The notes below the pieces were generated by a model, which saw only the letters and a program-made list of their open reading frames with translations, made no database searches and was not told the DNA's origin. From assembly GCF_002938425.1 (NCBI RefSeq), contig NZ_POQU01000025.1:1-40552 (forward strand): 40,552 bases of DNA, read 5' to 3'. Of the stretch, positions 17,101 through 25,207 are shown one piece after another. This DNA comes from Blastococcus atacamensis. Lineage in GTDB: Bacteria > Actinomycetota > Actinomycetes > Mycobacteriales > Geodermatophilaceae. Within the stretch, counting starts at the first letter, position 1. Each line of letters opens with the position of its first letter. Both the position numbers and the translations under genes were made by a program.

Positions 17101-18491
17101 CGCTGGCCGGCGCGGTGGGCGCCCGCTGCTCGACCAGCGACCTGCACCTGTTCGCGCTGGACTGCGGCAACGGTGCGCTGCTGCCGCTGGCCGACCTGCC
17201 GCAGTGCGGCGCGGTGGTCAGCCGGACGCAGACCGAGCGCGCCGTCCGGCTGCTCGACCGGCTGAAGCGGGAGCTGGAGCACCGCCAGCAGGTGCTCGCC
17301 GAGAGCGGCTTCGCCGACATCACCGAGCAGCGCCGGTCGGTGCCCGCGGAGCAGCGGCTGCCGCACATCCTGCTGATGCTGGACCGCTGGGAGGGCTACA
17401 CGCCGACGCTCGGCGAGGTCGACGGCGGACGGCTCACCGACATCCTGATGGCGATCGTCCGGGAGGGCGCCTCCGCGGGGATCTCGGTGGTGATCACCGG
17501 TGACCGCTCGCTGGGCACCGCCCGCCTGGCGTCCCTGACCGACAACAAGCTCGTTCTGCGACTGGCCGACCGGGGCGACTACCCGCTCATCGGCGTGCCC
17601 GGCCGGCAGGTGCCCGACCAGATGCCGCCGGGCCGTGCGGTGACCGTCGACGGCGCGATCGAGACGCAGGTGGCCCTGCTCGCCGACGACGAGTCCGGGC
17701 AGGGCCAGGCCGCCGCGATCGCCGAGATCGCCAAGGCGGCGCACGTGCGCGACGCCCTCGTGCCGCGCGCGTCCCGCCCGTTCCGGGTCGACGTGCTGCC
17801 CTCGCGGATCACCTTCGACGCGGCCTTGGAGCTGCTTCCCGCCGAGGTGGGCGCCGGCTTCGCCCTCGTCGGGGTCGGTGGGGACGAGCTGGTGGCGGCC
17901 GGCCCGGACCTCACCGGTGGTGGTGCGACGGCGTTCGTCGTCGCCGGGGCGGCGCGATCGGGCAAGAGCACAGTGCTGGCGGTGATGGCGGAGTCGCTGC
18001 TGCGGCAGGGGACGTCGATCGTCGTCTGCGCCCCGAAGGCGTCACCGCTGCGCGCGTTCGCCGGTCGGAAGGGGGTCCTCGACGTCATCAAGGAGGCGTC
18101 CACGCCCGCCGGCCGCTGGAGGGAGCTCCTGGCCACGGATCCCGGGCGTCCGCTGGTGCTGGTGCTCGACGATGGCGACGTGCTGCGGGACTGCCCGGCG
18201 TCGGAGGTGTTCCGCGCGGTCGTGAAGGGCTATGCCGGGTCCGGCCGAAGCCTGGTGCTGGGCGGTAACGCGGACAGCATCTGCACCGGCCTCTCGGGGT
18301 GGCAGGTGGATGCGAAGAAGGCGCGGCAGGGAGTGCTGCTCTCGCCGCAGGGGAGCACCGACGGGGACCTGATCGGCGTGCGGGTCCCGCGCAGCGCCGT
18401 CGGCGGCCCGGTCCAGCCCGGGCGTGGCCTGCTCCACCTGGGCGACAGCTCGGTGCTGACCGTCGCGGTGCCCATCCCGCCCGCACCGTGA
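14112..18491 (+). CDS. FHA-domain FtsK/SpoIIIE ATPase of a type VII (ESX/WXG100) secretion system, EssC/EccC-like
   Basis: A 1459-aa protein. Residues about 1-80 look ubiquitin/YukD-like (VQVSVGQVDGTLLDVALDV). Residues about 90-185 form a FHA phosphothreonine-binding domain (HELGRSSAF, SMSRRHALL, DLGSANGTT). Two membrane helices lie at about 228-268. Three FtsK/SpoIIIE ATPase domains follow: D1 with an intact Walker A (GTTGAGKSE, Lys655) and Walker B (LIVIDEFA); D2 with a degenerate P-loop (GSPKSGRSQ, Arg991 in place of Lys); D3 with intact GAARSGKST (Lys1285) and LVLVLDDGD. D1 intact, D2 degenerate and a single-chain layout match EssC/EccC motors that recognise WXG100 substrates. An N-terminal FHA is the Firmicutes EssC style rather than mycobacterial EccCa/b. 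It is convergent with a WXG100 gene; no other ESX components are in the window. Confidence 0.92.
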   Translation: MRVQVSVGQVDGTLLDVALDVDDDLPVSRVCTELSRVAGVPGEGAWIDGERLDDDQPVGLSALVDGVVVHLSEAAALNAPGGPPVRGWQLRVLSGPSSGLIAELPMGDHELGRSSAFGFADRSMSRRHALLRVGADGATLRDLGSANGTTLEGEPVPEDDDGVEVAPGQVVQLGDTQLGIGPAVVSDAAIEPAGPGTRAFVRAPRLLPSTREARIQLPQEPRAREPRRFPLVMIIAPLVIGIVLATVLRSPLYLMFAIASPVMMISNTVADRRHSAREDRRAREEYEKELARAHERIEAAVAQETVRRRDAHPDPATALLTAVLPGRRLWERRRTDPDALDLRLGAADLPAQVVVTDRTGRDEPPEQGTVRAVPVVVPLREAGVVGLAGPAEPLAGLLRWVVLQLAVHHPTRDLALTLLAPRGRVDWNWVRWLPHARSADGEGPVAFIGNDPETVTARVAELTAMIKARRDATASGGGRVQPESFPAHVLVVHGFRPLRATPGLAQVLQEGPAVGVYAVCADEEERFLPEAATATAVFDPAEEAQLTVRRSGHDPIVGVLAEPVSAELAERAARALAPLRDVSLADDDAVLPDSVRLLDVLGMEPPTVDGIRARWQLEGRTTRLVVGSGLHGPFTLDLRTDGPHGLVAGTTGAGKSELLQTMIASLAVANRPDSLNFVLVDYKGGSAFKDCVHLPHTVGMVTDLDAHLVQRALTSLAAELRYRERWLAGAGVKDIDDYLDLQAREPGRPPLPRLLIVIDEFASMARELPDFVPGLVNVAQRGRSLGIHLILATQRPSGVVSPEIRANTNLRISLRVTDGADSSDVLDAPDAARIPKSAPGRGFARLGHGALVPFQAGRIGGRRPGQGAVAATVPFVVPLGWHQVGYSAPQKPATATRQSDVEISDLSVLVEAVRGAAVAEEVQAQRSPWLEALPTRVLVGDLDAPAAGAASSARLPFGLRDLPALQEQQVAALDLATDGHLLVIGSPKSGRSQLLRTLAGAVGARCSTSDLHLFALDCGNGALLPLADLPQCGAVVSRTQTERAVRLLDRLKRELEHRQQVLAESGFADITEQRRSVPAEQRLPHILLMLDRWEGYTPTLGEVDGGRLTDILMAIVREGASAGISVVITGDRSLGTARLASLTDNKLVLRLADRGDYPLIGVPGRQVPDQMPPGRAVTVDGAIETQVALLADDESGQGQAAAIAEIAKAAHVRDALVPRASRPFRVDVLPSRITFDAALELLPAEVGAGFALVGVGGDELVAAGPDLTGGGATAFVVAGAARSGKSTVLAVMAESLLRQGTSIVVCAPKASPLRAFAGRKGVLDVIKEASTPAGRWRELLATDPGRPLVLVLDDGDVLRDCPASEVFRAVVKGYAGSGRSLVLGGNADSICTGLSGWQVDAKKARQGVLLSPQGSTDGDLIGVRVPRSAVGGPVQPGRGLLHLGDSSVLTVAVPIPPAP

Positions 18492-18520
18492 GCCCGGGAC
18501 CGGGCTGACCGCCTGACACG

Positions 18521-18556
18521 ACTGAGGCCGCCTGGCAGGAGCGAGGCGGCCTCAGT
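18521..18556. terminator. 13-bp perfect hairpin between type VII ATPase and WXG100 genes
   Basis: ACTGAGGCCGCCT (18521-18533) pairs exactly with 18544-18556 around a 10-nt loop. It sits between two convergent genes and probably terminates both; no T-tract is seen. Confidence 0.75.
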
Positions 18557-18571
18557 GGTGGTGCTGCGTGC

Positions 18572-18868
18572 TCAGCGGCTGAGGGCGCTGGCCAGCTGGG
18601 TGTCGGCGTCGCGGAAAGTGGCGGCGGCCTGGTTCAGGTAGGAGGACATGCCCTCCAGGCCCGCGATGGTCTTCTTGGCGCCCTGGGTGAACTCGTCGTA
18701 GGCGGCCTGGAAGTTCTTGCTGGAGCTGTCGGTGACGTAGCCGTCGGCGACGAGCTGCTCCACGAGGCTCTGGAGCTGGCCGAGCATGCCGTCGATCTCG
18801 GTCTGCCCGTTGCTGAGCCGGCCGGCGGCGTCTTCCATCTGCTGGTAGGTCACGTTGACATTCGCCAT
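18572..18868 (-). CDS. WXG100-family type VII secretion substrate (EsxA/EsxB-like)
   Basis: A 98-aa helical-hairpin protein of the length and helix-turn-helix pattern of WXG100 proteins (VNVTYQQMEDAAGRLSNG; a turn at DGYVTDSSSKNFQAAYDEF; second helix AKKTIAGLEGMSSYLNQAA). The canonical Trp-x-Gly turn is replaced by a GYVTD-type turn, as in many actinobacterial EssC-linked paralogues. WXG100 proteins are exported as dimers by the ATPase encoded convergently next door. The ATG at 18868 has AGGA about 8 nt upstream. A perfect TTGTCCACA (DnaA-box-type nonamer, minus strand, 18973-18981) lies in its upstream region. Confidence 0.88.
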   Translation of the reverse strand: MANVNVTYQQMEDAAGRLSNGQTEIDGMLGQLQSLVEQLVADGYVTDSSSKNFQAAYDEFTQGAKKTIAGLEGMSSYLNQAAATFRDADTQLASALSR

Positions 18869-19081
18869 GGGGAGTCCTCACGCGAGTTCTGGGTGCCTGG
18901 TGCACCGCCGGATCGGATATGTCTTGGACCGTAACGGCCACGTGGAGGGCTCGAGGCCGCTCCACGAGCCCCTGTGGACAAACTCGGCGGAGGCCCGGGA
19001 GGCCGGATTCGCGCCCCGGGCCGATGCCCTGTTTGCTGGTCGCCGGGCGGGCGCCGGACCTGCCGGAACGGAGTGCGGACC

Positions 19082-19393
19082 ATGGTGCACAGGCTCGTCG
19101 TCAGCTACGGAGCGCCGGAGGACCCGGCCGCCTTCGACGCGCACTACCGCGACGTACACGCACCCCTGGCCCGGCAGATGCCCGGGCTGGTGCGGTTCAC
19201 CACCGGCCACCCCAGCGCGATGAACCCGTCGCAGCCGGCGCCGTACCTGGTCGCCGAGCTGGACTTCGACTCCGAGGCCGCCATGGGTGCGGCGTTCGGC
19301 TCCCCGGAGGGGCAGGCCGCGGCCGCCGACGTGCCCGGCTTCGCGACCGGCGGGGCCACGATGACCCACTTCGACGTCCAGACGGTGGTCTGA
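19082..19393 (+). CDS. EthD-family protein
   Basis: A 103-aa ferredoxin-like-fold protein with the EthD signature: HRLVVSYGAPEDPAAFDAHYRDVHAPLARQMPGL, where the YxxxH..La...PGl core is diagnostic, and a C-terminal VAELDFDSEAAMGAAFGSPEG. EthD proteins accompany ether- and aromatic-degradation systems, but the biochemical role is often unknown. The ATG at 19082 is chosen because the beta strand begins there. It is followed 2 bp later by the ThDP-enzyme gene, so the two are almost certainly one operon. Confidence 0.85.
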   Translation: MVHRLVVSYGAPEDPAAFDAHYRDVHAPLARQMPGLVRFTTGHPSAMNPSQPAPYLVAELDFDSEAAMGAAFGSPEGQAAAADVPGFATGGATMTHFDVQTVV

Positions 19394-19395
19394 CC

Positions 19396-20937
19396 GTGAA
19401 CGGAGCACAGGCACTCATCCGGACCCTCGTCGGGGCGGGCGTCGACGTCTGCTTCGCCAACCCCGGCACCTCGGAGATGCACTTCGTCGCGGCGCTGGAC
19501 GACGTCCCGGAGATGCGCGCGGTGCTGACCCTCTTCGAGGGCGTGGCCACCGGAGCCGCGGACGGCTACGCCCGCATGGCCGGGGGCCCGGCCGTGACCC
19601 TGCTGCACCTGGGCCCCGGCATGGGCAACGGGCTGGCGAACCTGCACAACGCCCGCCGCGGCAAGGCGCCGCTGCTCAACGTGGTCGGCGACCACGCGCG
19701 CTCGCACAAGCGGCTGGACGCCCCATTGGAGTCCGACATCGACGCCGTCGCCGGCACCGTGTCCACCTGGGTGCGCCGCTCGCTGTCCCCGGCCGATGTC
19801 GCCGCTGACGCCGCCGAGGCGGTGGCCGCCATCGCGACCGGGGGCATCGCCACGCTGATCCTCCCGGCCGACGTCTCGTGGGAGGACGGCGCCGAGGTGG
19901 CCGAGCCGATGGCAGCCCGGCCACTGCCGCACGTGGCGCCGTCGGTGGTGGAGGACGTCGCGTCGGTGGTGCGGTCCGGCGACTCCGTCGTCCTCTTCCT
20001 CGGTGGCGACGTCATGGCCGCCGCCGACGGCCAGCTCGCCGCCGCCCAGGTGGCCGCCGGCACCGGCGCGCGCCTGGTGTCCGAGACCTTCCCGGCCCGG
20101 GCGGCGCGCGGCGCCGGGCTCCCGGACCTGCATCGGCTGCCCTACCCGCCGGAGATGGCGATGGCCGCACTGGAGGGCACCACGCACCTGGTGCTGGCCG
20201 GCACCACCGCCCCGGTGCACTTCTTCGGCTACCCGGGCGTCCCGGGCCAGCCGGTGCCCGAGGGGTGCTCGGTGCACGTGCTGAGCCTTCCGGGTGAGGA
20301 CGGCGTCGCGGCGATGCAGGCGCTGGCCTCGGCCGTCGCCCCCGACGCGACGGCCGAGGTCGCCGAGTTCGAGCGACCGGAGCTGCCGACCGGCGAGCTG
20401 ACCCCGCGCACGATGGCCGCCGTGATCGGCGCGCTGCTGCCGGAGAACGCGATCGTGGTGGACGAGGCGCTCACGTCCGGCGTCGGGCTCACCGAGATGA
20501 CGTCGGCGGGGCCGCGGCACGACTGGCTCTCGCTCACCGGTGGTGCGATCGGTGACGGCCTGCCCATGGCGCTCGGCGCCGCCGTCGCCTGCCCCGACCG
20601 GCCGGTGATCGGCATCCAGGCCGACGGCAGCGCGATGTACACGATCTCGGCGCTGTGGAGCTACGCCCGCGAGCAGGCCGACATCATTACGATCATCTGC
20701 GACAACGGCTCGTACGCGATCCTGGAGCACGAGCTGCAGAAGGTCGGTGCGGCCTCCGACGGCGAGCGGGCCCGCAAGCTGCTCGACCTCGGCGGTCCGG
20801 GACTGGACTTCGTCTCGATCGCGCAGGGGATGGGCGTGCCGGCGTCCCGGGCGACGACGGCCGAGGAGCTCGCGGAGCAGCTGCAGAAGGCGCTGGCCGA
20901 GCCCGGCCCGCACCTGATCGACGCCGTCCTGCGCTGA
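19396..20937 (+). CDS. Acetolactate synthase large subunit-like thiamine-diphosphate enzyme
   Basis: A 513-aa ThDP-dependent enzyme with three domains: an N-terminal PYR domain (CFANPGTSEMHFVAALDDV, LTLFEGVATGAADGYARMAGGPAVTLLHLGPG, with the catalytic Glu in LFEGVA), a central domain (about 185-330), and a C-terminal PP domain (GGAIGDGLPMALGAAVACPDRPVIGIQADGSAMYT...CDNGSYAI) with the GDG...N metal-diphosphate motif. It resembles the MdlC/benzoylformate-decarboxylase-like subgroup often annotated as acetolactate synthase; no small regulatory subunit is present, so branched-chain synthesis is unlikely. The GTG at 19396 follows the EthD stop by 2 bp. Confidence 0.88.
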   Translation: MNGAQALIRTLVGAGVDVCFANPGTSEMHFVAALDDVPEMRAVLTLFEGVATGAADGYARMAGGPAVTLLHLGPGMGNGLANLHNARRGKAPLLNVVGDHARSHKRLDAPLESDIDAVAGTVSTWVRRSLSPADVAADAAEAVAAIATGGIATLILPADVSWEDGAEVAEPMAARPLPHVAPSVVEDVASVVRSGDSVVLFLGGDVMAAADGQLAAAQVAAGTGARLVSETFPARAARGAGLPDLHRLPYPPEMAMAALEGTTHLVLAGTTAPVHFFGYPGVPGQPVPEGCSVHVLSLPGEDGVAAMQALASAVAPDATAEVAEFERPELPTGELTPRTMAAVIGALLPENAIVVDEALTSGVGLTEMTSAGPRHDWLSLTGGAIGDGLPMALGAAVACPDRPVIGIQADGSAMYTISALWSYAREQADIITIICDNGSYAILEHELQKVGAASDGERARKLLDLGGPGLDFVSIAQGMGVPASRATTAEELAEQLQKALAEPGPHLIDAVLR

Positions 20938-21080
20938 TCGGTCACCGTTCGCAGGATCCGGTAACGCAGGCGCACGACACGAGGGCCGACGACGCAGCGC
21001 GCCGCCGGCCCTTGACCCCTCGCCGCCCCGAGTGGGGCGATGGCCCCGTTCCGGGCCATCACTGCGAGGGGACGCCGGCC

Positions 21081-22697
21081 ATGGACCTGCCGATCATCTA
21101 CGTGCGCGGCTTCGCCGGAGGCGGCTCCGGTATCGACAAGGTTGTGGACGACCCGTTCTACGGGTTCAACGAGGGCTCGGTCCACGTGCGCGTCGGCAAG
21201 GACAGCCGGCCGCACTTCTACCAGTTCGAGAGCCCGCTCCTCCGGCTGATCACCGAGTGGGACTACCGGCTGCTGGTGCACGGCAGCCAGGAGGCCTACC
21301 TGGAGCAGCAGCCGGACGGGTCGGTGCCGGCGAAGAGCATCTGGGTGCACCGGTTCTACGACGAGGCGGCGTCGACGTTCGCGCAGGAGCCGCAGAAGTA
21401 CGTCCTGGAGGAGGCGGCCGCCGACCTGTTCCGGCTGGTCCGGTCCGTGAAGCGGAAGACCGGGGCGCCGAGGGTGCACCTGGTGGCGCACTCGATGGGC
21501 GGGCTGATCTGCCGCTGCCTGGTGCAGCGGGTCATCCCGGAGCAGACCCGGGACGGGGGCGAGCTGCGCCTGGACGCCGCCGTCGACCACGTGCAGAGCC
21601 TGTTCACCTACGGCACGCCACACGGCGGGATCGAGTTCGCGCTGGGGTTCGGGCTGTTCGAGAAGGCCCGCGATCTCCTCGACATCAACGGGGCGGAGAT
21701 CTTCGGCCGCCGGCGGATGTACGACTACCTGACCCCGCGGCCGGACCCGGAGGTGGACGGCGACCCGCCGGAGGGCTGGAACGAGACCGAGATGCCGGCC
21801 GGCGGCTTCCCGTTGGACCGGGTCTTCTGCCTCGTCGGCACGAACCCGGAGGACTACGCGGTCGCGATGGGGCTGTCGTCGAAGGCGGTCGGCGCCCGCA
21901 GCGACGGGCTGGTGCAGATCGACAACGCCTACGTGAAGGGCGCGCACCGGGCCTTCGTGCACCGCAGCCACAGCGGCCGGTACGGGCTGGTCAACTCCGA
22001 GGAGGGGTTCCAGAACCTGCGGCGGTTCGTGTTCGGCGACCTGCAGGTCCGGGTCGACCTGTGCGGGCTGCAGCTGCCGGGCACGCCCGAGGACGGCACC
22101 GTCTGGCAGCTGGAGACGATGCTCTCGGTCCGCGGGCTGCCGGTGCGCATGCACGAGCAGACCACCGCGCACCACTGCCCGATCCAGATCGAGCGCCCCC
22201 GGGTGGAGGACACGTCGGACACCCCCCGGCCGCTGCTCACCACGTTCCTGTCCACGCGGGAACCCCGGCCGCTGGACGACGGCCGGCAGTGCGACACGTT
22301 GCGGCACGCCCTCACGCTGCGCCTGATCTCGCTGCGGGAGAGCACCGGGTTCTTCGACTTCGGCGACCACCTGGAGCAGACCGCCGACTTCGAGGACACC
22401 CTGGTGGTCGACATCGCGCCGCCCACGACGGAGCAGGTGTCGCCCCGCGCGTGGACGGCGTGGAACAGCGACCTCCCCGGCGCGATCCGGGACTGGCGGC
22501 CCGACGGGGAACCGATGCGCGACGAGCGGCCGGAGGAGGCCGGGCTCTGGCAGGGGACCGCCCGCTTCCCCGCCGTCTTCCGGGCGACGTTCGGCGAGCA
22601 GGCCCGGCTGGTCCTGACCGTCAGCGCGCGCCCGGGGCACGAGGACGACGCACCGGCCGGCAGCGACGTGGCGCTGATCGGAGGCGCCTCGACCTAG
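21081..22697 (+). CDS. Alpha/beta hydrolase with lipase-like nucleophile elbow
   Basis: A 538-aa protein. The N-terminal half is an alpha/beta hydrolase: DLPIIYVRGFAGGGSG (strand with oxyanion-type loop), then VHLVAHSMGGLICRCL, where HSMGG is the nucleophile elbow with the catalytic Ser, and FTYGTPHGGIEF typical of PGAP1/lipase-like esterases. The second half (from about residue 310) is a beta-rich region I do not recognise (VDLCGLQLPGTPEDGTVWQLE...). No signal peptide is evident, so it is probably cytoplasmic. The ATG at 21081 has GAGGGG 10 nt upstream. Substrate unknown. Confidence 0.8.
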   Translation: MDLPIIYVRGFAGGGSGIDKVVDDPFYGFNEGSVHVRVGKDSRPHFYQFESPLLRLITEWDYRLLVHGSQEAYLEQQPDGSVPAKSIWVHRFYDEAASTFAQEPQKYVLEEAAADLFRLVRSVKRKTGAPRVHLVAHSMGGLICRCLVQRVIPEQTRDGGELRLDAAVDHVQSLFTYGTPHGGIEFALGFGLFEKARDLLDINGAEIFGRRRMYDYLTPRPDPEVDGDPPEGWNETEMPAGGFPLDRVFCLVGTNPEDYAVAMGLSSKAVGARSDGLVQIDNAYVKGAHRAFVHRSHSGRYGLVNSEEGFQNLRRFVFGDLQVRVDLCGLQLPGTPEDGTVWQLETMLSVRGLPVRMHEQTTAHHCPIQIERPRVEDTSDTPRPLLTTFLSTREPRPLDDGRQCDTLRHALTLRLISLRESTGFFDFGDHLEQTADFEDTLVVDIAPPTTEQVSPRAWTAWNSDLPGAIRDWRPDGEPMRDERPEEAGLWQGTARFPAVFRATFGEQARLVLTVSARPGHEDDAPAGSDVALIGGAST

Positions 22698-22707
22698 CGC
22701 CCGAGTC

Positions 22708-22817
22708 GTTCACCGCGTGGGTGGAGGTGGTGCCCGGTTGTCCACAGAACCGCTCGGCGGCGGCCCGCGGACTGACTCGTTCCCGTGCTGGCCGAGCTGT
22801 TGATCGGGGGCTCAACG
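22708..22817 (+). repeat. Direct repeat copy A flanking yihY (about 110 bp)
   Basis: Shares with copy B (23857-23968) the blocks GCGTGGGTGGA, TGTCCACAGAACC, CGGCGGCCCGCGGACTGA, TCGTT and GTTGATC in the same order and orientation. It includes TTGTCCACA (22738-22746), the actinobacterial DnaA-box nonamer. It ends across the yihY stop codon. Confidence 0.8.
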
Positions 22818-23789
22818 ACTGTCGCGGTCGGGCGGGTCGAAGGTGACGTGCACGGTCTCGAAGCCTTTGAGACGCTCGGCCTTGGCCTTGCCGGTGTAGC
22901 TCCGCCGGTCGCCGGACGTGAGGTCGACGGCGTCGGTGAACGGGGTGAGCAGTGCGCGGGGGTAGAGCCGGTCGACGCGCACCACGTTGATCTCCACGCA
23001 CAGCACGGCGACGACGGCCGCCAGGTACAGGAAGGCCAGCAGTCCGAGCACCAGGGCGAAGACACCGTTGACCGCGCTGGCGCTGTCCATCACCCGGCTG
23101 ACGTAGTTCACCCCGAACGTCTGCAGCAGCTGCCACAGGACGGCGGCGGTGAGCGCTCCGGGCAGCACCTGGCGCACGGTGAGGTGCCGGGTGGTCGCCA
23201 ACCGGAACGCGAAGGTGAACACCACTCCGTTCACCAGCACCGAGCCCACCAGCACCAGCCCGCGCAGCACCATCCCCAAGGAGCCCGCGCTACCGGTTCC
23301 CAGCGTGGAGAGCGCCGTCGTCCCGATCACCGCCACTCCGGCGGTGGCCAGCAGCAGCAGGCTGCGTCCCCGGGCCAGGAACGGGTTCGGGCGGTTGTTG
23401 CGCGGCACGTTCCACGCGGTGTTCATGGCGTGCTGCAGGGCTTGGGCGACCCCGAGCCCGCCGTACAAGGCACCCAGCACGCCGATGACGACGCCGAGGG
23501 TGCCGCCGCTGAGGCCCTGCGGCTCGCCCAGCTGGTCACCCACGACGGGGAGCTGGCTGAGCGCGGAGTCGAGCAGCCGCTGCTGCAGCTCCGGATTCCC
23601 GGCCAGCACGGTCGCGAGGATGGTGGAGGAGAGCAGCAGCAGCGGGAAGAGCGAGACGAACGCGTAGTAGGTGATCAGCGCCGCGAGGAACGGGCCGGAG
23701 TCGTCGACGTACTTGTAGACGACGGCCAGGGGGAAGCCGACGACCGAATGGCGGCGCTGCAGGCGGTCGAGCCGGTCCGTGAGCGCCAC
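22812..23789 (-). CDS. YihY/BrkB-family membrane protein
   Basis: A 325-aa integral membrane protein with about six helices and the YihY/virulence factor BrkB signatures: FLAALITYYAFVSLFPLLLL near the N-terminus, GVLGALYGGLGVAQALQHAMNTAWNVP, and the C-terminal YLAAVVAVLCVEINVVRVDRLYPRAL. Family members are widespread, and early claims of ribonuclease BN activity are now assigned elsewhere; lipid or solute transport is suspected. It is transcribed against its neighbours and sits exactly between two direct repeats, so it may have arrived as a cassette. The start is a GTG at 23789. Confidence 0.9.
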   Translation of the reverse strand: MALTDRLDRLQRRHSVVGFPLAVVYKYVDDSGPFLAALITYYAFVSLFPLLLLSSTILATVLAGNPELQQRLLDSALSQLPVVGDQLGEPQGLSGGTLGVVIGVLGALYGGLGVAQALQHAMNTAWNVPRNNRPNPFLARGRSLLLLATAGVAVIGTTALSTLGTGSAGSLGMVLRGLVLVGSVLVNGVVFTFAFRLATTRHLTVRQVLPGALTAAVLWQLLQTFGVNYVSRVMDSASAVNGVFALVLGLLAFLYLAAVVAVLCVEINVVRVDRLYPRALLTPFTDAVDLTSGDRRSYTGKAKAERLKGFETVHVTFDPPDRDSR

Positions 23790-23856
23790 GGGCGAAGTGG
23801 ATCACGTCCGTCGCCGGCGCGCCCGCGGCGCCGGGTGGCCGCGGGCGCTGCGGGAC

Positions 23857-23968
23857 GTTCACCCGCGTGGGTGGACGTGGCCCCCGGATGTCCACAGAAC
23901 CCGTGAACGGCGGCCCGCGGACTGATTCGTTTCCTTACAGTCCGAGCCGTTGATCATCGGGCTCGACG
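23857..23968 (+). repeat. Direct repeat copy B flanking yihY (about 112 bp)
   Basis: Same orientation as copy A, located directly upstream of tadA. It carries ATGTCCACA (23888-23896) where copy A has TTGTCCACA. It contains TTACAGT (23935-23941), a possible -10 for tadA, so the repeat may supply the promoter of the pilus operon. Confidence 0.8.
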
Positions 23969-23977
23969 GGGGATGGC

Positions 23978-25207
23978 GTGCCGACTGCTCTGGACGTCGT
24001 GGACGGCGAGGTCCGCGAACTGATCCGTCGGCGTGGGCTCGATCCGTTCCTGGACCCGGGTCCGGTGCGGCTGCTGGTGCGGGACGTCGTCGCCGACTAC
24101 TCCGAGCGCTCGCTGACCTCGGCGCTGCCGCCGATCGGTGACGTCGAGTCCGTGGTCCGCGACGTGCTCGACCGGGTGGCCGGATTCGGGCCGCTGCAGC
24201 GCTACCTCGACGACCCGGAGATCGAGGAGATCTGGGTCAACGAGCCGGGCCGGGTGTTCATCGCCCGGCGGGGCCGCAGCGAGCTGACGACGACGATCCT
24301 GGCACCGGGTGAGCTGGCCGACCTGGTCGAGCGGATGCTGCGCACCTCGGGCCGACGCATCGACATGTCGACCCCGTTCGTCGACGCGATGATGCCGGAC
24401 GGCTCGCGGCTGCACGTCGTCATCCCCGACATCACCCGCCGGCACATGGCGGTCAACATCCGGAAGTTCGTGCTGCAGGCGCACTCGCTGGACGAGCTGG
24501 TGGCGCTCGGCACGATTCCGGCTCAGGCGGCCCGGTTCCTGGAGGCCGCGGTCGCCTCCGGCCTCAACATCCTCGTCTCCGGCGGCACCCAGGCCGGCAA
24601 GACGACGCTGCTCAACTGCCTCTGCGCCTCGGTGCCCGCCCGCGAGCGGGTCATCACCTGCGAGGAGGTCTTCGAGCTGCGGGTGCCGCTGCCCGACGTC
24701 GTCTCCATGCAGACCCGCCAGCCCAACCTCGAGGGTGCCGGTGAGATCCCGCTGCGCCGCCTGGTCAAGGAGGCGCTGCGCATGCGGCCCTCCCGGATCG
24801 TGGTCGGCGAGGTCCGCCAGGAGGAGTGCCTCGACCTGCTGATCGCGCTGAACTCCGGGCTGCCCGGCATGTGCACCCTGCACGCCAACAGCGCCCGCGA
24901 GGCCGTGGTGAAGATGTGCACGCTGCCGCTGCTGGCGGGAGAGAACATCAGCAGCGGCTTCGTGGTGCCCACGGTCGCCTCCAGCGTCGACCTGGTGGTG
25001 CACGTCGGCACCGACCCCGACGGCCGCCGTCGGGTGCGGGAGATCGTGGCGCTGCCGGGGCGGGCCGAGAACGGCGTCATCGAGACCGCCGACGTGTTCA
25101 CCAGCCGCGAGGGCCGGCTGGTCCGGGCCGAGGGCTATCCGCCGCACGCCGACCGGTTCGCCGCGGCCGGCTTCGACCTGCCGGCCCTGCTCGGCGGCTC
25201 GGCGTGA
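23978..25207 (+). CDS. tadA: Tad/Flp pilus assembly secretion ATPase TadA (CpaF family)
   Basis: A 409-aa GspE/VirB11-type ATPase. An N-terminal helical domain (VVRDVLDRVAGFGPLQRYLDDPEIEEIWVNEPG, the hallmark of CpaF/TadA) is followed by the RecA-like core: Walker A SGGTQAGKTT (Lys208), Asp-box region VITCEEVFELRV, Walker B RIVVGEVRQEE and His box GMCTLHANS. It would energise Flp pilin assembly at the inner face of the membrane. The GTG at 23978 follows a G-rich stretch (GGGGGAT). Its stop overlaps the tadB start. No tadZ/cpaE precedes it; the yihY cassette lies where upstream tad genes might be expected. Confidence 0.93.
   Translation: MPTALDVVDGEVRELIRRRGLDPFLDPGPVRLLVRDVVADYSERSLTSALPPIGDVESVVRDVLDRVAGFGPLQRYLDDPEIEEIWVNEPGRVFIARRGRSELTTTILAPGELADLVERMLRTSGRRIDMSTPFVDAMMPDGSRLHVVIPDITRRHMAVNIRKFVLQAHSLDELVALGTIPAQAARFLEAAVASGLNILVSGGTQAGKTTLLNCLCASVPARERVITCEEVFELRVPLPDVVSMQTRQPNLEGAGEIPLRRLVKEALRMRPSRIVVGEVRQEECLDLLIALNSGLPGMCTLHANSAREAVVKMCTLPLLAGENISSGFVVPTVASSVDLVVHVGTDPDGRRRVREIVALPGRAENGVIETADVFTSREGRLVRAEGYPPHADRFAAAGFDLPALLGGSA

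Noticed and set aside
14001-17744. Very long minus-strand open frame opposite the type VII ATPase gene
   Set aside because: Shadow frame caused by high GC; the plus strand has clear FHA and FtsK motifs throughout.
18973-23896. DnaA-box-like TTGTCCACA sites as a replication origin
   Set aside because: Only isolated single boxes (18973, 22738, 23888) with no cluster, AT-rich unwinding region or dnaA/dnaN nearby.
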